A stretch of DNA of 64,000 bases from Halobacillus litoralis (GTDB lineage Bacteria; Bacillota; Bacilli; Bacillales; Halobacillaceae): the NCBI RefSeq assembly GCF_009856355.1, contig NZ_WMEW01000012.1:59335-123334 (forward strand). The letters are read 5' to 3'. Each line of letters begins with the position of its first letter. Position 1 is the stretch's first letter. Below the pieces are notes generated by a model. That model was given only the letters and a program-made list of their open reading frames with translations. It did no database searches and was not told the DNA's origin. The position numbers and the translations under genes are program-made. Positions 43,789-51,805 of the stretch are shown in pieces.

Positions 43789-43861
43789 TGCCCCCGGCAG
43801 GATTCGAACCTGCGGCACACGGTTTAGGAAACCGATGCTCTATCCCCTGAGCTACGGGGGC
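43789..43861 (-). tRNA. tRNA-Arg (anticodon CCU)
   Basis: A 73-nt gene read on the minus strand. The acceptor GCCCCCG pairs with CGGGGGC, the discriminator is A and CCA is not encoded. The anticodon loop TTCCTAA reads CCU. The T-arm AGGTTCGAATCCT is normal. Confidence 0.96.
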
Positions 43862-43881
43862 GTGTAAAGCGTACGAGTCAT

Positions 43882-43909
43882 ATTATACTAAAGAATCCAG
43901 AGATTGCAA
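43882..43909 (-). promoter_or_regulatory. tRNA-Arg promoter
   Basis: On the minus strand TTGCAA (43904-43909), 16 bp and TATAAT (43882-43887). Confidence 0.75.
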
Positions 43910-44083
43910 AGGAATCCTTTTGCTAAAAATGCATCTCCGCCTGTTACTTCCGGCAGGTGGATATGATAAAATGATACCTGTCTGTCAAAAAGGATCGTTT
44001 TTTTTGTAGTCAATATTAGAAACAGGGAACGGCCGATATCCGGCTGATTCCGCTTGAATAGATAGTTTGAAGGAGGAAAAGCG

Positions 44084-44725
44084 ATGGGAGATCTACCTTT
44101 CATTTCCGTTGAAGGGCCCATTGGGGTTGGGAAAACGTCTCTGTCTAAAAAGCTCGCCTCCCAGTTTGATTTTCACTTGTTAAAGGAAATCGTTGAGGAG
44201 AATCCCTTTTTAGGCAAGTTTTATGACAATATTGAAGAATGGAGCTTCCAGACGGAAATGTTTTTCCTTTGCAATCGTTTCAAGCAGCTGGAAGACATCG
44301 AACGTAAGTATCTGCAGGCTGGAAAGCCGGTTGTCGCGGATTATCATATTTCTAAAAATATGATCTTTGCCCGTCGAACTCTTCGAGAAGAACAATTTGA
44401 TAAATATGCGCAGATTTTTGATATATTAACACATGATATGCCTAAACCGAATATGGTCGTCTATCTTCACGCGAGTCTTGATACATTGATGGACCGGATC
44501 CGTATGCGGAACCGTGATGTTGAGGCCAATATTCAGCCCGCTTATCTCGAACAGCTTTCCAAGGATTACGAGGACTTCATGAGTCATTTTGAAGCCTCCC
44601 ATCCAGATATCCCTGTGATCCGTTTGAATGGGGATCATTTGGATTTTGTAAAGCATCAGGACGATTTAAACTACATTGTTGCTCAAGTTGAACAGCATTT
44701 GAATAAAGGAGAAGTTATCAAATGA
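44084..44725 (+). CDS. dgk: deoxyguanosine kinase
   Basis: A 213-residue deoxynucleoside kinase for purine deoxynucleoside salvage. The P-loop is GPIGVGKTS (residues 11-19), the DRS-like motif reads ADYHISK, and the lid has RIRMRNRDVE. It matches B. subtilis Dgk (YaaG). The ATG at 44084 follows AAGGAGGA. The stop overlaps the start of dck by 4 bp, so the two kinases are coupled. Confidence 0.95.
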   Translation: MGDLPFISVEGPIGVGKTSLSKKLASQFDFHLLKEIVEENPFLGKFYDNIEEWSFQTEMFFLCNRFKQLEDIERKYLQAGKPVVADYHISKNMIFARRTLREEQFDKYAQIFDILTHDMPKPNMVVYLHASLDTLMDRIRMRNRDVEANIQPAYLEQLSKDYEDFMSHFEASHPDIPVIRLNGDHLDFVKHQDDLNYIVAQVEQHLNKGEVIK

Positions 44726-45405
44726 ATGCACGTGAACGCTACGGTATTCCACATGATAGTGTCATCACCATTGCCGGTACCGTCGGTGTCGGAAAATCAA
44801 CGATGACGAATGCTATTGCGGATGCTCTCAAATTCCGGACATCTTTTGAAAAAGTGGAGACCAATCCGTATCTTGATAAATTTTACCAGGATTTTGAACG
44901 CTGGAGTTTTCACCTGCAGATTTATTTCCTGGCTGAACGCTTTAAGGAGCAGAAGAAAATCTTCGAATACGGGGGCGGATTCATCCAGGACCGTTCCATT
45001 TATGAGGATACCGGCATCTTTGCCCGTATGCACTATGAAAAAGGGACGATGTCAGGAACCGATTATGAAACGTATCGTAATCTGTTCGATGCTATGGTCA
45101 TGACTCCCTATTTCCCTCATCCTGACCTTCTTATTTATCTGGAAGGTTCCTTCGATGATGTTCTCGGCCGTATTAAAGAACGTGGACGCCCGATGGAACA
45201 GGAAACACCTGTCGAATACTGGGAGGAAATGTTCAACCGTTATGACAACTGGATCGACAATTTCAATTCCTGCCCGGTGCTGCGCCTGAACATTGCGGAC
45301 TATGATGTCCTCAATGACGAAAACAGCATTGAGCCGGTCCTTGAAAAAATCGGTCACTTTATCCAGCAGTCCCGGAAATGGCGTTCCAGCCGCCTGTTGA
45401 CGTAA
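44722..45405 (+). CDS. dck: deoxyadenosine/deoxycytidine kinase
   Basis: A 227-residue kinase with P-loop GTVGVGKST (19-27), the substrate motif QDRSIYED and lid RIKERGRPME. It corresponds to B. subtilis Dck (YaaF). It phosphorylates dA and dC. The ATG at 44722 overlaps the dgk stop (ATGA) and uses AAAGGAGAA within dgk. Confidence 0.95.
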   Translation: MNARERYGIPHDSVITIAGTVGVGKSTMTNAIADALKFRTSFEKVETNPYLDKFYQDFERWSFHLQIYFLAERFKEQKKIFEYGGGFIQDRSIYEDTGIFARMHYEKGTMSGTDYETYRNLFDAMVMTPYFPHPDLLIYLEGSFDDVLGRIKERGRPMEQETPVEYWEEMFNRYDNWIDNFNSCPVLRLNIADYDVLNDENSIEPVLEKIGHFIQQSRKWRSSRLLT

Positions 45406-45433
45406 TCATAGTCAACAGCCGCTCCAATGACAG

Positions 45434-45476
45434 AAAACCCGTAAGAGGATCAATGTTGATCGCTTACGGGTTTTTC
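45434..45476. terminator. bidirectional terminator dck / NUDIX gene
   Basis: A long stem with AAACCCGTAAG and its complement, interrupted by one mismatch, with A-run and T-run. Confidence 0.88.
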
Positions 45477-45478
45477 TT

Positions 45479-45931
45479 TTATGCTTTTTTTAAATAGTCC
45501 TGAATCATCTTCCTGTGGCTGCCGACCATGGAAGCAGGAAGCTGATCAGGGGGGACGAACTTAAACTGCAGGGACTCGTTCGGGTCCATGCGGTACGTTC
45601 CTGAATAGGTATCCGTATAGTAGGCCGTGGTGACGACGTAAAATTCGTCGCCGTTATCAGCTTTGATAAATTGATCCGATCCTGAATACACATTGAACAG
45701 GTTCAAATGGTCCACCTTCAGACCGGTTTCCTCCCACACTTCCCGTTTCGCCACTTCTTCCGTACTCTCCCCGAGTTCCATCAGTCCGCCCGGCAGTCCC
45801 CAGACGCCGTACGGAGAGGTCCGCTGCTGAAGAAGGATGCGCTGCTGATCATCTACAATAACGACGACAGCTCCGACGAAAATCAATGGTCTGTGACCGA
45901 CGAGCGCTCGTAAATCTTCCACATATCCCAA
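45479..45931 (-). CDS. NUDIX hydrolase
   Basis: A 150-residue NUDIX protein. The box GGLMELGESTEEVAKREVWEETGL fits G-x5-E-x7-RE-U-x-EE-x-G-U. The short N-terminal helix MGYVEDLRALVGHRPLI is typical of a Bacillus group acting on nucleotide derivatives. The actual substrate is not predictable. The ATG at 45931 follows AAAGGAGGAT. The next gene upstream (45955-46566) is in the same direction with a 23-bp gap. Confidence 0.92.
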   Translation of the reverse strand: MGYVEDLRALVGHRPLIFVGAVVVIVDDQQRILLQQRTSPYGVWGLPGGLMELGESTEEVAKREVWEETGLKVDHLNLFNVYSGSDQFIKADNGDEFYVVTTAYYTDTYSGTYRMDPNESLQFKFVPPDQLPASMVGSHRKMIQDYLKKA

Positions 45932-45954
45932 TTGGCTATCCTCCTTTTGAAGCG

Positions 45955-46566
45955 TTAATCAGCGAGTCCTGTTGTTTCCTTCACGTATGTGCCTTCTTCC
46001 AGAGCGTGGAGGAGAAAATGGGCTACATCCCCTCTGGAAATACTTCGTCCACCCTCCGGAACTGTTTCAGCCGTCCGGTAATTCCCGGTTACAGGTCCAT
46101 CCAGGAGGCGCATCGGCCGGGCGATCGTATAATCCATATCGGCAGCTATAACGGCATTGACGGCCTGTCGGTGATCGTGAAGGACGTTTCTCAAAACCAT
46201 CCGGCTCATCCACCCGGTCCATCCAGGGATTTCATTATATAACCCGGCAGAGGCGACGTAGAGCAGCCGGGTTACCCCATGATGAGCGGTTGCGGTCGCC
46301 ATGTTCTCTGTCATGGCGGTCAGGGTGCTGCGGTCCTTTAACGATTCTGATCCGAGACAGGAAACCACCGCTTCCTGACCGAGGACGGCCCTGCGGACAT
46401 CCGCCTCATTCCTTGCATCCCCTTGTACACTATTCAGCCGTTCATGATTTATGCGGAGCTTTTCAGGATCCCTTAAAAAAGCGGTCACTTCGTGTCCGGG
46501 TTCCAGAGCCTGCTCTACAAAGGCCTTTCCTGTTCCACCTGTAGAACCGAAAACAACAATTTTCAT
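45955..46566 (-). CDS. NAD(P)-binding SDR-like protein
   Basis: A 203-residue atypical SDR (NmrA/YwnB-like). The dinucleotide motif is VFGSTGGTGKAFVEQAL. There is no classical YxxxK; YASAGLYNEIPG stands at the place of the active site. Members act as flavin/quinone reductases or redox sensors; function here is open. The ATG at 46566 follows GAGGTGAG. The NUDIX gene downstream is likely co-transcribed. Confidence 0.85.
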   Translation of the reverse strand: MKIVVFGSTGGTGKAFVEQALEPGHEVTAFLRDPEKLRINHERLNSVQGDARNEADVRRAVLGQEAVVSCLGSESLKDRSTLTAMTENMATATAHHGVTRLLYVASAGLYNEIPGWTGWMSRMVLRNVLHDHRQAVNAVIAADMDYTIARPMRLLDGPVTGNYRTAETVPEGGRSISRGDVAHFLLHALEEGTYVKETTGLAD

Positions 46567-46603
46567 ATTCTCACCTCATTGGTTGATTTTTTGAAACTCC
46601 CAT

Positions 46604-47287
46604 TCAGGAAGAAGGATGCCGGAAAAAATTGATTTTTCTTCTGCTCCATGTCTGCAGCCAGTAGACCGCACTGAATCCGAGCGCTATGATGGTCATCACC
46701 CATAGAAGGGCCTCCTCCATCCGTCCGGATTCGACGGCAAAGTAGATGGCGAGGGGAATGGTGTCGGTTTCTCCCGGAATGTATCCCGCTACCATCAAGG
46801 TCGCTCCGAATTCTCCTAAGGAGCGTGCAAATGTCATGACCAGACCGGCGAGCAGCCCCGGCCAGGCCAGCGGCAGGGCCACAGTGAAGAAGACCTTCCT
46901 TCTGGAAGCACCCAGATTATGAGCGGCACTTTCCAACTGTGTATCATAGTTTTGAAAGGCAGCGGCCGCGCTTTGATACATCAATGGAAACGATACGACG
47001 GCGGAAGCGATGACAGCTCCTGTCCAGCTGAATACCACCTGCAGATCGAACCAATGCATTAATAACCGCCCTGCCCAGCCATTTTTACCGAAAGCGTACA
47101 ACAGGCAAAAGCCAATCACGGTCGGCGGCAGGACAAGCGGAAGAAGAAATAAGGATTCCAGCAGACTTTTCCCGGGAAATATTTTCCGGGAAATCAATCG
47201 AGCCGCAAGCGTTCCGGATATAAAAACGATGACAGTGGCGATGGCAGCTACTTTTAAGGAGAGAAAGAGAGGGCTGATGTTCATCAT
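46604..47287 (-). CDS. modB: molybdate ABC transporter permease ModB
   Basis: A 227-residue permease with about five helices. The SxxAxxLG-type EAA loop reads ESAAHNLGASRRKVFFTVALPLAWPG, followed by FARSLGEFGATLMVAGYIPGETDT, which is diagnostic for ModB. The start overlaps the modA stop (ATGA). No ATPase gene (modC) follows; the next gene downstream is an SDR-like protein. Confidence 0.93.
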   Translation of the reverse strand: MMNISPLFLSLKVAAIATVIVFISGTLAARLISRKIFPGKSLLESLFLLPLVLPPTVIGFCLLYAFGKNGWAGRLLMHWFDLQVVFSWTGAVIASAVVSFPLMYQSAAAAFQNYDTQLESAAHNLGASRRKVFFTVALPLAWPGLLAGLVMTFARSLGEFGATLMVAGYIPGETDTIPLAIYFAVESGRMEEALLWVMTIIALGFSAVYWLQTWSRRKINFFRHPSS

Positions 47288-48060
47288 CTGTTCTTTTCAT
47301 CTCCCAGGGTGGTAAAACCGTTGTTCTCCAAAATCGAGACGGCCTTTTCTGTGGACAGGAACGTTAAAAAGGAGGAGGCTGCATCCTCAGTCCGGCTTTT
47401 TGTAATGGCGGCAGCCGGGTAAATGATCGAATCGTGTAAAGCAGGGTCGACTTCTGCCGTGACATGAACCTTATCGGAAATCAAGGCATCAGTGGCATAG
47501 ACGACTCCGTAATCCGCATCACCGGATTCAACATACGTGAGCACCTGGCGGACGTCCCCGGCAAACACCATCTGTTCCTGCAGCCGATCCCAAAGTTGAA
47601 TCGTTTCCAACGCCTGTTTCGTATATGTACCAGCAGGGACGCTGTCGGGGTTGCCGACAGCCAGCGTTTGATCTCCGGCCATGCTGTCCAACGCCTTCAG
47701 AGAATTGATGGACGGCTGTTCCTCATGGCTGATGATAACGAGCTGGTTTTCTGCAAAGGTTGTCGTCTGATCGTCATCCGTGAGCGCCCGCTCTTTTAAG
47801 TAGGTCATCCAGCGTGTATCTGCAGATAGAAAAACGTCTACGGGAGCCCCCTGCTCAATCTGACGTGCGAGTTTTCCGGAACTCCCCAGTAATAACGTCA
47901 CATTGAAGTTGGAGGTATCTTCATATTGAGGCACGATTTCTTCCATGGCATCTGTTAAACTGGCCGCAGCAGCAATCGTCAAGGTCGGTTTTTCCTCGGC
48001 GCCCGCGCAGCCGGCTGAAAAGAGGAGGAAAACGAATGCTGCCCATATTCTTTTTTTCAT
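47284..48060 (-). CDS. modA: molybdate-binding lipoprotein ModA
   Basis: A 258-residue substrate-binding protein with a lipobox FSAGC (Cys18). The oxyanion-binding parts LTIAAAASLTDAMEEI and LLLGSSGKLARQIEQGAPVDVFLSAD are typical of ModA, as is YATDALIS. The ATG at 48060 follows GGAAAGGAGT; 18 further in-frame codons upstream lie before that Shine-Dalgarno sequence. It delivers molybdate to ModB; tungstate is an alternative ligand. Confidence 0.93.
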   Translation of the reverse strand: MKKRIWAAFVFLLFSAGCAGAEEKPTLTIAAAASLTDAMEEIVPQYEDTSNFNVTLLLGSSGKLARQIEQGAPVDVFLSADTRWMTYLKERALTDDDQTTTFAENQLVIISHEEQPSINSLKALDSMAGDQTLAVGNPDSVPAGTYTKQALETIQLWDRLQEQMVFAGDVRQVLTYVESGDADYGVVYATDALISDKVHVTAEVDPALHDSIIYPAAAITKSRTEDAASSFLTFLSTEKAVSILENNGFTTLGDEKNR

Positions 48061-48136
48061 AAATAGACTCCTTTCCGCCTTTGTTGAATCAGTAACAGGG
48101 CAGAAGATCATCAATCGACCAGAAAGGATGAATCGA

Positions 48137-48793
48137 ATGAAACTTCAAATCATAATTGCCCTGATTCTTGCACTCCTGCTCACACAACTCCCTGTTGCGG
48201 GTAAGTATTTTGCAGTCTTGAATACTATGATACATGAAACCGGCCATTCTCTCACAGCTTTAATGACAGGAGGAGAAGTGAGACATATTTCTTTATTCCC
48301 GAATACGTCCGGTGTTACGCTGACCGGTCACAGTTCGTGGTTCAGCCATGTGCTCACAAGTCTGGCAGGGTATGCTGCAGCTTCCTTTACCGCGTTTCTA
48401 TTTTTTTATTTGATCAGCAGGGGGTATTGGTCATGGATGATTTATATCCTTCTCGCCATCCTTGCTGTCAACCTGCTTTTCTGGGTCCGGAATATCTATG
48501 GGGTGTTCTGGATTGTGACCTTTGGTGCGGGATTCATCTGGCTGCTGCGGACAGGGCATGACACGATCGTGCAGTATGTCCTTCTTCTGCTTGCCTCTCT
48601 TGTCCTCGTCGAGTCCGTCACCAGTGCGTTTGAGGTTATGTGGATCAGCTTCGTGTCTCCGGGGCAGGCGGGGGACGCTGCTAACCTTGCCCGTGCTTTC
48701 CGGATCATCCCGTCCCCCGTTTGGGGCGTGCTTTTTTTCCTTCAGGCGGTTTATTTTGCCTTTCTTTCCCTTAAGCGTGTCTTGCCTCTCTAG
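48137..48793 (+). CDS. M50-like membrane metalloprotease family protein
   Basis: A 218-residue membrane protein with about six helices. HETGH near residue 33 fits the HExxH zinc motif of peptidase M50, placed at the start of the second hydrophobic segment. A second metal-ligand motif (DG or NxxPxxPxxDG) is not evident, so activity is uncertain. It belongs to the M50B-like group of Bacillaceae. The ATG at 48137 is 9 nt after AAAGGA; ATG 48128 is an alternative. It is divergent from modA. Confidence 0.75.
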   Translation: MKLQIIIALILALLLTQLPVAGKYFAVLNTMIHETGHSLTALMTGGEVRHISLFPNTSGVTLTGHSSWFSHVLTSLAGYAAASFTAFLFFYLISRGYWSWMIYILLAILAVNLLFWVRNIYGVFWIVTFGAGFIWLLRTGHDTIVQYVLLLLASLVLVESVTSAFEVMWISFVSPGQAGDAANLARAFRIIPSPVWGVLFFLQAVYFAFLSLKRVLPL

Positions 48794-48897
48794 TCATGTG
48801 CAGCGGTCAGGGGATTTTTTGAAAAATCCGCACCTGCCCGGTCTTTCCCCACCTGGCTGAATAAGGTAGTAAGGTAGGAAAGAGAGGAGGGGAAGAT

Positions 48898-49002
48898 ATG
48901 AGCGGAGGATACGGCGGCGGTTTCGCACTGCTGGTTGTTTTGTTCATCCTTTTGATCATTATCGGTGCTTCTTACATGGGCGGCCGTGGATACGGTTATT
49001 AA
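48898..49002 (+). CDS. YjcZ family sporulation protein
   Basis: A 34-residue protein with a glycine-rich head ([14 protein letters not shown]), a single hydrophobic helix ([12 protein letters not shown]) and a GRGYGY tail. This is the YjcZ/SscA pattern of small spore-coat or mother-cell membrane proteins. The ATG at 48898 follows AGAGGAGGGG. A short hairpin (49009-49027) comes after the stop. Confidence 0.88.
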   Translation: MSGGYGGGFALLVVLFILLIIIGASYMGGRGYGY

Positions 49003-49006
49003 ATAG

Positions 49007-49029
49007 ACAGCGGGATTTTTCCCGCTCTT
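49007..49029 (+). terminator. weak terminator after the yjcZ-like gene
   Basis: AGCGGGA and its near complement with a T-rich loop. The T-run after it is poor. Confidence 0.45.
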
Positions 49030-49100
49030 ACATATATAAAGTTTGTATAAGGCGCAGGAAGGGTAAAACGTACTATAAAAAAAGGACGGGGGAGTCCACT

Positions 49101-49352
49101 ATGGATTTAAAGGAACATTTATTGACGGAAGGATATAACCAGATTGATATTCTTCTCGTCCGCGAAGGAGAAGACCAGACCACAGTACCTGGGATTACGC
49201 TTCATAAAGTCACAGATTTGGAGTACAAGCTTTATCTGGATCCGGAAACGATCACGTATCACCTGAAGGAAGAACACCCGTATTTCCAGGGAGATCAAAA
49301 AGTCGAATCCGGTGAAATGAAGCAGGTGAAGGGATATATTCTCGAATGGTAG
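49101..49352 (+). CDS. hypothetical 83-residue protein
   Basis: An acidic, soluble, probably beta-rich small protein starting MDLKEHLLTEGYNQIDILLV and ending KGYILEW. It has no membrane segment and no cysteine, and I do not recognise the family. The ATG at 49101 follows GGGGGAG, and the gene has its own terminator, so it looks like a real monocistronic gene. Confidence 0.7.
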   Translation: MDLKEHLLTEGYNQIDILLVREGEDQTTVPGITLHKVTDLEYKLYLDPETITYHLKEEHPYFQGDQKVESGEMKQVKGYILEW

Positions 49353-49353
49353 G

Positions 49354-49379
49354 AAGCCTTGATGTTCAAGGCTTTTTTT
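49354..49379 (+). terminator. terminator after the 83-residue protein gene
   Basis: AAGCCTT and AAGGCTT arms with a 7-nt loop, then a T-run. Confidence 0.85.
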
Positions 49380-49471
49380 ATATGGTCATCTAAAACTTTT
49401 ACACATTCTGTCGTTTAACGGAGGAAACAAGGTGGAACGAAGAAGACAAAAAGCTTGGAGGAGGATCATCA

Positions 49472-50923
49472 ATGAAGGAACATCAACTATACATCAATGG
49501 TGAATATACACAGTCCAATGGTTCGGAATGGATCGACGTTGTCAATCCGGCCACAGAAGAAGTCATCTCCCGTATCCCTAAAGGGACGGAGGAGGACGTA
49601 AATAAAGCAGTGGAAGCAGCGGCCGCAGCACAGAAGGGCTGGGAACTGACTCCGAATATCGAGCGCGGAAAAATTGTTCGACGCCTCGGAGATAAAATTG
49701 AGGAAAACCGTGAGCGGTTCATTGATCTTCTTCAGGAAGAACAGGGGAAAGATTATGAACTGGCCAGCGGAGAAATCGACCTGGCTATTGACTACTTCCG
49801 CTATATGTCGGAATGGGCCCGCCGGATCGAAGGGGAAATTGTCCCGAGTGACCGCGCAAACGAAAATATTTTTATTTATAAAAAGCCGATTGGTGTCGTA
49901 GCGGGAATCGTCCCATGGAATTTCCCGATGTTTATTCTGGCCAGAAAAGTGGCCACGGCGCTCGTTACCGGCTGTACACTCGTCCTGAAGCCGAGTCAGC
50001 AGACACCGAATACGGCGGTCGAATTCACGAAGATCATTGACGGTATGGAGGATATTCCAAAAGGCGTCTACAACCTCGTCACCGGTACGGGCTCTGAAAT
50101 CGGCAATACGCTTGCCAAACATAAAGATGTCCATATGATTACGATGACCGGAAGTGTAGGAGCTGGAACGAAAGTGATGGAGGCTGCCGCCCAGAACATT
50201 ACGAAGGTCAACCTTGAACTCGGCGGTAAAGCCCCGGCTATTGTGACAGCGAATGCGGATCTTGATGTTGCAGCGGAAAACATTACAACTTCCCGTTTAG
50301 CCAACAACGGTCAGGCGTGTACGAATGCTGAGCGTGTGTACGTACACGAAAGTGTTGCGGAGGAGCTGATCAGTAAGCTCCGCCATCATTTTGAAAGCAA
50401 AGCCCTTGGCAACCCTCGTGAAAATAAACAGGCGGATGTCGGCCCGCTTGTCAGCATGGACCGTATCGAAGAAGTGGAATCCATGGTGAAGGCAGCGGTC
50501 GACGCCGGCGCCCGGATTGAAATTGGGGGAGAACGCGCGGATATGGAAAAGGGCTTCTTTTTCAAGCCGACCATCCTCACCAATGTCACCCATGATATGG
50601 AGATTATGCAGGAGGAAATTTTCGGCCCGGTTATTCCGATTTCCACCTTCAAGACACTTGATGAAGCGATTGAAAAAGGGAATGACACGGAATACGGCTT
50701 GTCCTCTTCGGTGTATACAGACGATATGAATGAAGCGATGCGAGTGGTGAATGAGCTGAAGTTCGGAGAAACATTCGTGAACCGAGAAAACTTTGAAGCC
50801 GTCCAGGGCTACCACGCCGGTATGAAAAAATCCGGACTCGGCGGTGCCGATGGGAAACACGGGATGGAAGACTTCCTCGTTACCCAGGTGGTTTACATGC
50901 AGTATAAAAACGATAAACAGTAA
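49472..50923 (+). CDS. aldehyde dehydrogenase, AldA-like
   Basis: A 483-residue NAD-dependent aldehyde dehydrogenase. The general base Glu is in LELGGKAP, the nucleophile Cys is in NNGQACTNAERV, and the NAD site has FTGS-like MTMTGSVGAG. The C-terminal phrase NFEAVQGYHAGMKKSGLGGADGK is close to E. coli AldA (lactaldehyde/glycolaldehyde dehydrogenase), which suggests small hydroxy-aldehydes; that specificity is inference. The ATG at 49472 follows TTGGAGGAGG. It is a single gene with its own terminator. Confidence 0.92.
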   Translation: MKEHQLYINGEYTQSNGSEWIDVVNPATEEVISRIPKGTEEDVNKAVEAAAAAQKGWELTPNIERGKIVRRLGDKIEENRERFIDLLQEEQGKDYELASGEIDLAIDYFRYMSEWARRIEGEIVPSDRANENIFIYKKPIGVVAGIVPWNFPMFILARKVATALVTGCTLVLKPSQQTPNTAVEFTKIIDGMEDIPKGVYNLVTGTGSEIGNTLAKHKDVHMITMTGSVGAGTKVMEAAAQNITKVNLELGGKAPAIVTANADLDVAAENITTSRLANNGQACTNAERVYVHESVAEELISKLRHHFESKALGNPRENKQADVGPLVSMDRIEEVESMVKAAVDAGARIEIGGERADMEKGFFFKPTILTNVTHDMEIMQEEIFGPVIPISTFKTLDEAIEKGNDTEYGLSSSVYTDDMNEAMRVVNELKFGETFVNRENFEAVQGYHAGMKKSGLGGADGKHGMEDFLVTQVVYMQYKNDKQ

Positions 50924-50924
50924 A

Positions 50925-50958
50925 ACAAAAGGAGCTGTCCATATGGACAGCTCCTTTA
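50925..50958. terminator. bidirectional terminator aldA-like / queF
   Basis: A perfect 11-bp stem (50930-50940 with 50945-50955) and 4-nt loop. A-run to the left, T-run to the right. Confidence 0.85.
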
Positions 50959-50965
50959 TCTCACT

Positions 50966-51460
50966 TCAGCGGTTGTCGATTTTTTCAGGATAAAGGTCGT
51001 GATTCATCAGACGATGATCCGCCATCTGCTCATATTTCGTTCCCGGCTTTCCATAGTTACAGAACGGGTCAATGGAAATGCCGCCTCTCGGGGTGAACTT
51101 GCCCCACACTTCAATGTAGCGGGGGTCCATCAATTCAATCAAATCGTTCATGATCGTATTCACGCTGTCCTCGTGAAAGTCCCCGTGGTTGCGGAAGCTG
51201 AACAGGTAGAGCTTCAGGGATTTACTTTCCACCATCTTTACATCAGGAATGTAGCTGATATAAAGGGTGGCGAAGTCCGGTTGTCTCGTCTTTGGACAGA
51301 GGGTCGTAAATTCCGGACAGTTGAATTTAACGAAATAATCACGGTTCGGATGCTGGTTGTCGAACGTTTCCAGTACCTCCGGATCATATTCAAATGAATA
51401 GCTTGTTCCTTGGTTTCCCAGCAGGGAAAGAGGGAGTTCCTCTTCATTTCTTCCAGGCAT
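50966..51460 (-). CDS. queF: NADPH-dependent 7-cyano-7-deazaguanine reductase QueF
   Basis: A 164-residue T-fold enzyme reducing preQ0 to preQ1 in queuosine synthesis. The catalytic Cys55 lies in [16 protein letters not shown], and the NADPH loop motif [20 protein letters not shown] is present. It is the short (unimodular) form seen in Bacillus. It is controlled by the preQ1 riboswitch directly upstream. Other queuosine genes are not in the window. Confidence 0.97.
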   Translation of the reverse strand: MPGRNEEELPLSLLGNQGTSYSFEYDPEVLETFDNQHPNRDYFVKFNCPEFTTLCPKTRQPDFATLYISYIPDVKMVESKSLKLYLFSFRNHGDFHEDSVNTIMNDLIELMDPRYIEVWGKFTPRGGISIDPFCNYGKPGTKYEQMADHRLMNHDLYPEKIDNR

Positions 51461-51485
51461 ATCATCGGCTCCTTCGTCTACGTAA

Positions 51486-51573
51486 AATAAAAAGCCGCTG
51501 CCTCTAAGGGCAGCGGCTTATGTCGTCTACATCCTTAGTTTTTTATAGAGGGATGGGCTAAGAAACCTCTTTG
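51486..51573 (-). promoter_or_regulatory. preQ1-I riboswitch with terminator upstream of queF
   Basis: On the minus strand the aptamer (51534-51573) reads AGAGGTTTCTTAGC, then CCCTCTATAAAAAACTAA, the class I preQ1 pattern: P1 stem AGAGG/CCCTCT and the A-rich tail that forms a pseudoknot. A GCCGCTGCC hairpin with a T-run (51492-51518) follows. Bound preQ1 should stop transcription of queF. Confidence 0.95.
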
Positions 51574-51586
51574 TTCTGTTGGATTC

Positions 51587-51616
51587 ATTATATAGAAGGA
51601 AGGAGAAAGCTGTCAA
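51587..51616 (-). promoter_or_regulatory. queF promoter
   Basis: On the minus strand TTGACA (51611-51616), 18 bp and TATAAT (51587-51592), ending just before the riboswitch. Confidence 0.88.
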
Positions 51617-51662
51617 TTTCCTCCGGCATCCGGCCTGTTTCTGTAAATCTTTGGAGATTACT

Positions 51663-51785
51663 CTTTAAAAATCTACGATAATCCCCTACAATAGAAGTAA
51701 TTCGTTAAATTTTCAGAAAAAATGCGCGGCTCTGATTTTCTTCAGAGCTTTGTTTTTCCACAATCAGAAAACGTTTACAAAAAAC
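51663..51785 (+). promoter_or_regulatory. acsA leader: promoter, internal terminator-like hairpin and cre-like site
   Basis: A weak promoter fit (TTTAAA, 17 bp, TACAAT at about 51664-51692) is followed by a hairpin GCTCTGA/TCAGAGC with TTTGTTTTT (51730-51757). Then comes GAAAACGTTTACA (51767-51779), which fits most of the CcpA-binding cre consensus. Repression of acsA by CcpA is known in B. subtilis. The hairpin's role is unclear. Confidence 0.4.
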
Positions 51786-51805
51786 CATTCTAATGAGGTG
51801 ATTTC

